From: Deinococcus puniceus
GTDB lineage: Bacteria; Deinococcota; Deinococci; Deinococcales; Deinococcaceae
Reading direction: 5' to 3'
Length of the DNA: 64,000 nucleotides
Assembly: GCF_001644565.1 (NCBI RefSeq)
Contig: NZ_CP011387.1
Coordinates: 1,720,501 to 1,784,500, forward strand
Shown here: piece after piece, positions 60,954-64,000 of the stretch
Layout: each line of letters starts with the position of its first letter
Position numbering within the stretch: position 1 is the stretch's first letter
Notes under the pieces: generated by a model
Told to the model about the DNA's origin: nothing
The model's database searches: none
What the model saw: the letters and a program-made list of their open reading frames with translations, nothing else
Made by a program: the position numbers and the translations under genes

Positions 60954-61838
60954 CTAGGGCTGAAGCTGCTCCAGCTTAGAACGCCAGAGCATCAGAAGCT
61001 CGTCTAGCGCGACTTCGGGCGGCAACGGCTGAGGCCAGAAGCCGTGCCCCAACGAATGAGCGACGGCCGATAGCACCCTCCCTGCATCCTCTCCCCTTTC
61101 ACGTAGCGCCATCACAGGCGGCGCTCCCCCGCGTTTGGCGAGGCGTTCCCCGGCGTAATCGGTCATCAGAGGAACGTGTAAATACCGGGGCTGCGGATAG
61201 CCCAACGCCCGCTGAAGCGCGATCTGACGGGGCGTCGCCGTCCAGAGGTCTAGGCCGCGCAGCACGTCGGTCACGCCCATCGCGGCGTCGTCCACCACCA
61301 CCGCCAGATGGTAGGCAAATACGCCGTCGTTGCGCCTCAGCACGATGTCTCCAACCTCGGTGGGCAACTGCTGGCAGAGGGTCTGGCGGGTCAGGAAGTC
61401 GCTGGCGCACACGGTTTGGTCTGAGGCCTTCCAGCGCAGGGCGGCGGGCCGGGCTGGGTCAGCCTGCTTGCCCCGGCAAATGCCCGGATACACCGCTTCT
61501 ATGCCGTGTGGAGCGCCCGCGCTGTCCTGAATGGCCGCCTCTATTTCGCGGCGGGTGCAAGTGCAGCGGTAAGAATCCAGCCGCGCCACTGCTTCCGCAT
61601 ACAAATCCAGCCGCTCGGATTGCAGATATTCCTCATCCCAGTCGAGGCCCAGCCACTCCAGATCGCGGCGGGTAGCGTCGTAGGCCCAGCCGCGTACCCG
61701 GCTGCCGTCCAAATCCTCGAAGCGCAGGATGTGCTTCCCCCCGGCAGACCGGGTATGCAGCCACGCCAGTAGCGCGGTGCGGGCATTGCCCAGATGCATC
61801 CCGCCTGTCGGACTTGGGGCGTAGCGGCCAACACTCAT
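60954..61838 (-). CDS. gluQ: Glutamyl-Q tRNA(Asp) synthetase
   Basis: 294 residues: the catalytic half of a glutamyl-tRNA synthetase without an anticodon domain. RYAPSPTGGMHLGNARTALL is the HIGH-type site (HLGN), zinc-binding Cys lie in CTCTRREI, and ERLAKRGGAPP replaces KMSKS. It attaches Glu to queuosine in tRNA(Asp). TACCCT ends 6 nt before ATG 61838. Its stop is 88 bp before the trpB start. Confidence 0.94.
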   Translation of the reverse strand: MSVGRYAPSPTGGMHLGNARTALLAWLHTRSAGGKHILRFEDLDGSRVRGWAYDATRRDLEWLGLDWDEEYLQSERLDLYAEAVARLDSYRCTCTRREIEAAIQDSAGAPHGIEAVYPGICRGKQADPARPAALRWKASDQTVCASDFLTRQTLCQQLPTEVGDIVLRRNDGVFAYHLAVVVDDAAMGVTDVLRGLDLWTATPRQIALQRALGYPQPRYLHVPLMTDYAGERLAKRGGAPPVMALRERGEDAGRVLSAVAHSLGHGFWPQPLPPEVALDELLMLWRSKLEQLQP

Positions 61839-61874
61839 CCGGGTAGGGTAGCGCAGGGCGACGGCGTCCGAGAA

Positions 61875-62159
61875 TCAGGTTCGCTCGCGCAGCCAGCGCA
61901 GCAGCAGGTCTTCTACCAATTCGCTGACGCTCTCGCCGCCGCCGCGTTTGACCTCGCGCCACACGGCCCGCACGGTTTCCTTGCGGACATACACGGCTTC
62001 CACCCGCTCGGCGGTTTCACCCTTGCGCGGTGCGGCGGCTTCGGGCAGTGCGGCAGGGGCGGGCGGTGCAACAGGCGCAGCACGGGCGGCAGTTTTGGCC
62101 TGCTTTGCCGCTTTCTTGCTGCCCTTGCCCGCTTCTTTCAGGTAGTCGAACCGGGCCAT
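61875..62159 (-). CDS. Ribbon-helix-helix protein paired with ParA
   Basis: 94 residues. The N-terminus MARFDYLKEAGKGSKKAAKQ is basic, the middle is an Ala/Pro/Lys linker, and the last 45 residues (ERVEAVYVRKETVRAVWREV and ESVSELVEDLLLRWL) look like a ribbon-helix-helix DNA-binding dimer. It starts at ATG 62159 with GGAG 8 nt upstream, 28 bp after the ParA gene. Small RHH partners of ParA act as centromere-binding proteins (ParG/ArtA type) or as cargo adaptors. The basic N-terminus could stimulate the ATPase. Confidence 0.75.
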   Translation of the reverse strand: MARFDYLKEAGKGSKKAAKQAKTAARAAPVAPPAPAALPEAAAPRKGETAERVEAVYVRKETVRAVWREVKRGGGESVSELVEDLLLRWLRERT

Positions 62160-62187
62160 TATCTGGCTCCCGCCACCGCAGCGGCAC

Positions 62188-62829
62188 TCATAGCACCTCG
62201 CGCGATAACGCCAGCATGTCTTCCCAAGCGGTGTCGGCACGGGGATCGCGCACGTCGCGGGCCAGCGTGCCCAATTCGGCGGCCCTCTGGTACGCGGCGT
62301 AGGCCCGCACCAGCGTATTGCACACGGTTGCCCCGGCCTCGCGCAAGTCCTCGCGGGCTTCTTCTCCGGCTCGGCCCACGGGCGGTACGCGGGTCAGCAC
62401 CACACGCGCTCTGCGGGCGGCATCGGCGTCACTCTGAAGGAAATCCATCAGTTCCAGCGTGGCTTCCAACTCCAGCGCCGAGGTTCCACTGGGCACCAAA
62501 ATCAAGTCGGCGCGGTCTGCGAGTTGACGCAGTTCCTTGCGTTTGGGACGGCCTTCCGTGTCAATGACGACGGCGTCCAGCGCGGCCAGTTTCTTGGGTT
62601 TCACGTCGTCGGCCTCGTACACGGCGAACGGCAGGCCCGCGCCGCCCACCCCTGAGCCACCCAGATTCATTCCCCGCGCTGCCCAGCGAATGCTGCTGCC
62701 CACGCGGGGGTCTTCGTCGATCAGGGCCACTTTCAGTCCTCGTTCGGCCAACGCTCCGGCCAGATGCACGGCCAGCGTGCTTTTGCCCACGCCGCCTTTT
62801 TCACTTGTGACGGCTAACACTTTTGGCAT
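62188..62829 (-). CDS. ParA-family ATPase
   Basis: 213 residues, small for ParA and close to the ParF/McdA size class. The deviant Walker A EKGGVGKST lies at residues 10-18, with VALIDEDPRVGSSIRWA (switch-like A'), VVIDTEGRPKRKEL (Walker B) and LILVPSGTSALELEATLELMD. No N-terminal HTH, so it would not bind DNA specifically. Such ATPases pattern the nucleoid and move plasmids, chromosomes or protein cargo. TACGCT ends 6 nt before the ATG (leaderless). The RHH gene follows. Confidence 0.9.
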   Translation of the reverse strand: MPKVLAVTSEKGGVGKSTLAVHLAGALAERGLKVALIDEDPRVGSSIRWAARGMNLGGSGVGGAGLPFAVYEADDVKPKKLAALDAVVIDTEGRPKRKELRQLADRADLILVPSGTSALELEATLELMDFLQSDADAARRARVVLTRVPPVGRAGEEAREDLREAGATVCNTLVRAYAAYQRAAELGTLARDVRDPRADTAWEDMLALSREVL

Positions 62830-62935
62830 AGCGCTAGCGTATCAGAGGGCGTGTAGGGTTGCGTCAGGCAGGGTGAGGGTCAGTCTTTCTAGCTTGAAAG
62901 GTGAACCCACGTTGCTGGCGAGAGGCTGAGTTGCT

Positions 62936-62996
62936 GGGCGAACCCCCCCGTTGCTCACGCAACGCCCCCCCTTTGAGGGGAGGACAACAGCTTTTG
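62936..62996 (+). repeat. Dispersed hairpin repeat, copy D (left half only)
   Basis: About 61 bp matching the left half of copies A-C (GAACCCCCCC, GTTGC/GCAAC, CCCCCCC, GAGGGGAGGACAA). The right half is missing. A degenerate GGTGAACCC start lies at 62900. The rest of the 62830-63033 gap is empty. Confidence 0.8.
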
Positions 62997-63033
62997 GACG
63001 TTGCTCAGCGTTACGAGAACCAATAATAGACAG

Positions 63034-63303
63034 ATGTCCGACTCACCCTTCACCCCCGAAGACCGCCTGACCCGATTGTTGGCCGCCGAACCGTATTGGA
63101 CGGCGCGGGCCATGCAGGAACAGGGCAGCCGCTTTTATGCCGCGCTGGGGCAGGCGCTCGATGCCGCCGATCTGCGGAACCGCCGCCTGCTGTACGTCAC
63201 TTGGCCGGAAGAGTTCTGGGACTTTTACGAACGCGGTTTGCTTTTGGCGGCGGCTGAAGCAGAGTCTTTAGGCACAGAATCTTTGGGAACCGAATCCCGC
63301 TGA
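63034..63303 (+). CDS. Hypothetical protein with a Ser-Leu-Gly-Thr-Glu repeat tail
   Basis: 89 residues, unknown. A short alpha-helical body (PEDRLTRLLAAEPYWTARAM, QALDAADLRNRRLLYVTWPEEFWDFYERGLLLAAAEAE) ends in the tandem pentapeptides SLGTE SLGTE, coded by two imperfect 15-nt repeats. AATAAT ends 6 nt before ATG 63034. The end overlaps the convergent gene by 79 bp, so one of the two ends may be misjudged. Confidence 0.7.
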   Translation: MSDSPFTPEDRLTRLLAAEPYWTARAMQEQGSRFYAALGQALDAADLRNRRLLYVTWPEEFWDFYERGLLLAAAEAESLGTESLGTESR

Positions 63304-63479
63304 CCGATCAGGGCCAGCCACGCCTGCCGCCCCACTTCCCATACAGCACGGCGGGCTGAGGCAGGGCGGAAATCGGGCGCACGCTTGGGCCTTTGCCGTT
63401 TGCCCGCCACAGGCTGCCCGATCAGCGCCAGAACAATTTGTTGCAGCACTGTCCAGAGGGCTTGCAGAGCCGCTTTCAT
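63225..63479 (-). CDS. Hypothetical small protein
   Basis: 84 residues. An amphipathic to hydrophobic N-terminal helix (MKAALQALWTVLQQIVLALIG) is followed by a basic stretch (GKRQRPKRAPDFRP) and a second AWLALIG segment; these two ALIGQ-type repeats suggest membrane association. TAAGCT on the - strand ends 6 nt before the ATG, so expression is likely. The tail (SVPKDSVPKDS) is only the antisense of the neighbour's repeat and may not be functional. Confidence 0.6.
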   Translation of the reverse strand: MKAALQALWTVLQQIVLALIGQPVAGKRQRPKRAPDFRPASARRAVWEVGRQAWLALIGQRDSVPKDSVPKDSASAAAKSKPRS

Positions 63480-63532
63480 GCGTTTAGCTTAGCTGACGAT
63501 CTGGGCGAGTCTGGCCCGCTAGACTGCCGCCC

Positions 63533-64000
63533 ATGACTGCCGAGCCGATCTCCAATGACACGCACACTGCACCCAACACCCAGCCCACCATTTTGGCTGT
63601 GTTCGCCCACCCCGACGACGAGGCCTTCAGCGTAGGCGGAACCCTGACCCACTACGCAAGGAAGGGGGTTCGCGTGGTGCTGGCCTGTGCCACACGCGGC
63701 GAAGCGGGCAAAATCACGGTGCCGGGCATGACGGTGGATGATCTCGGCGTGCAGCGCGAGCAGGAACTCCGGGAAGCTTGCAAGGCGCTGGAAATCGAGC
63801 CGCCCATCTTTCTCGATTATCACGATTCGGGCCGCCACGAACGCACGCGCACCGATGACCCCCTTGCCATGCTGAACGTCAATCCGCTGGATGTCGAAAC
63901 CAAATTGCGGGCGTTGATCGCCGACCTTCGCCCCCAAGTGATCCTGACCTTCGACCCACACGGCGGCTACGGCCACGTCGATCATTTACAGATTCACCGG
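63533..64000 (+). CDS. PIG-L/LmbE deacetylase, N-terminal part
   Basis: 156 codons visible, cut by the window end. TILAVFAHPDDEAFSVGGTL is the zinc-binding AHPDD motif; CATRGEAGK is the second; the visible end GGYGHVDHLQIHR has the HxxxxH ligands. Family members deacetylate GlcNAc conjugates; one, BshB, works in bacillithiol synthesis, which is known in Deinococcus, so BshB is a reasonable guess but not provable here. TAGACT ends 7 nt before the ATG. It is divergent from the gene at 63479. Confidence 0.9.
   Translation, partial: MTAEPISNDTHTAPNTQPTILAVFAHPDDEAFSVGGTLTHYARKGVRVVLACATRGEAGKITVPGMTVDDLGVQREQELREACKALEIEPPIFLDYHDSGRHERTRTDDPLAMLNVNPLDVETKLRALIADLRPQVILTFDPHGGYGHVDHLQIHR

Overview
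The window reads as chromosomal DNA of a Deinococcus species. The grounds are high GC, dense packing, a late-embryogenesis-abundant-like protein, a LeuC of about 430 residues as in the Deinococcus-Thermus group, and one striking signal. About half the genes have a -10 hexamer of the form TANNNT ending 5-7 nt before the start codon and no Shine-Dalgarno, the signature of leaderless mRNAs known from Deinococcus. I used this signal to choose many starts. They are often GTG and often differ from the longest open frame. No rRNA, tRNA or CRISPR array was seen.

Layout. 1-4.8 kb: envelope-glycan genes (deacetylase fragment, MFS transporter, GT2 and GT4 glycosyltransferases, a degenerate deacetylase-like protein). 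5.0-5.5 kb: an AT-rich orphan gene. 5.6-9.8 kb: a large GAF/PAS histidine kinase, a VOC protein and the LEA-like protein. 10.2-12.8 kb: clpS-clpA. 12.8-16.1 kb: a GNAT enzyme, two Deinococcus-type unknowns and an S41 protease. 16.3-19.4 kb: ftsE-ftsX-EnvC-like activator. 19.6-22.4 kb: rpsP-khpA-rimM-trmD and a LON-domain protein. 22.5-26.1 kb: an IS4-like element whose transposase is split at its catalytic glutamate by a 2.46-kb serine-recombinase element. 26.1-31.1 kb: purU, an M29 aminopeptidase, prfC with a structured leader, and a toxin-antitoxin pair with a broken toxin. 31.3-39.2 kb: SIMPL, HDAC-like, GNAT, a trypsin-like PDZ protein, a LuxR-type regulator, a phosphoesterase, deoD, a secreted unknown and an rRNA m5C methyltransferase. 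39.4-43.8 kb: malE-malF-malG, with a TetR gene behind. 44.8-50.2 kb: mixed single genes. 50.2-54.9 kb: the leuC-unknown-leuD-leuB operon under a leader-peptide attenuator. 55-57.7 kb: a repeat-containing lipoprotein. 57.8-64 kb: an MBL enzyme, trpBA, gluQ, a ParA/ribbon-helix-helix pair, small genes and a PIG-L deacetylase cut by the window end.

Three regulatory themes recur. First, two divergent gene pairs have -10 hexamers on opposite strands that overlap, so each pair starts from one site. Second, leader-type RNA control appears as a leucine attenuator whose leader peptide itself seems to be translated leaderless, an 11-codon leaderless upstream ORF coupled to an unknown gene, a possible 52-residue ORF in the malE leader, and a branched RNA fold before prfC. 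Third, a 105-140 bp hairpin-forming repeat occurs at least four times between genes, always in the same orientation. The best candidates for new biology are the nested recombinase element, the leaderless attenuator, the prfC leader RNA and the ParA/RHH module of unknown cargo.
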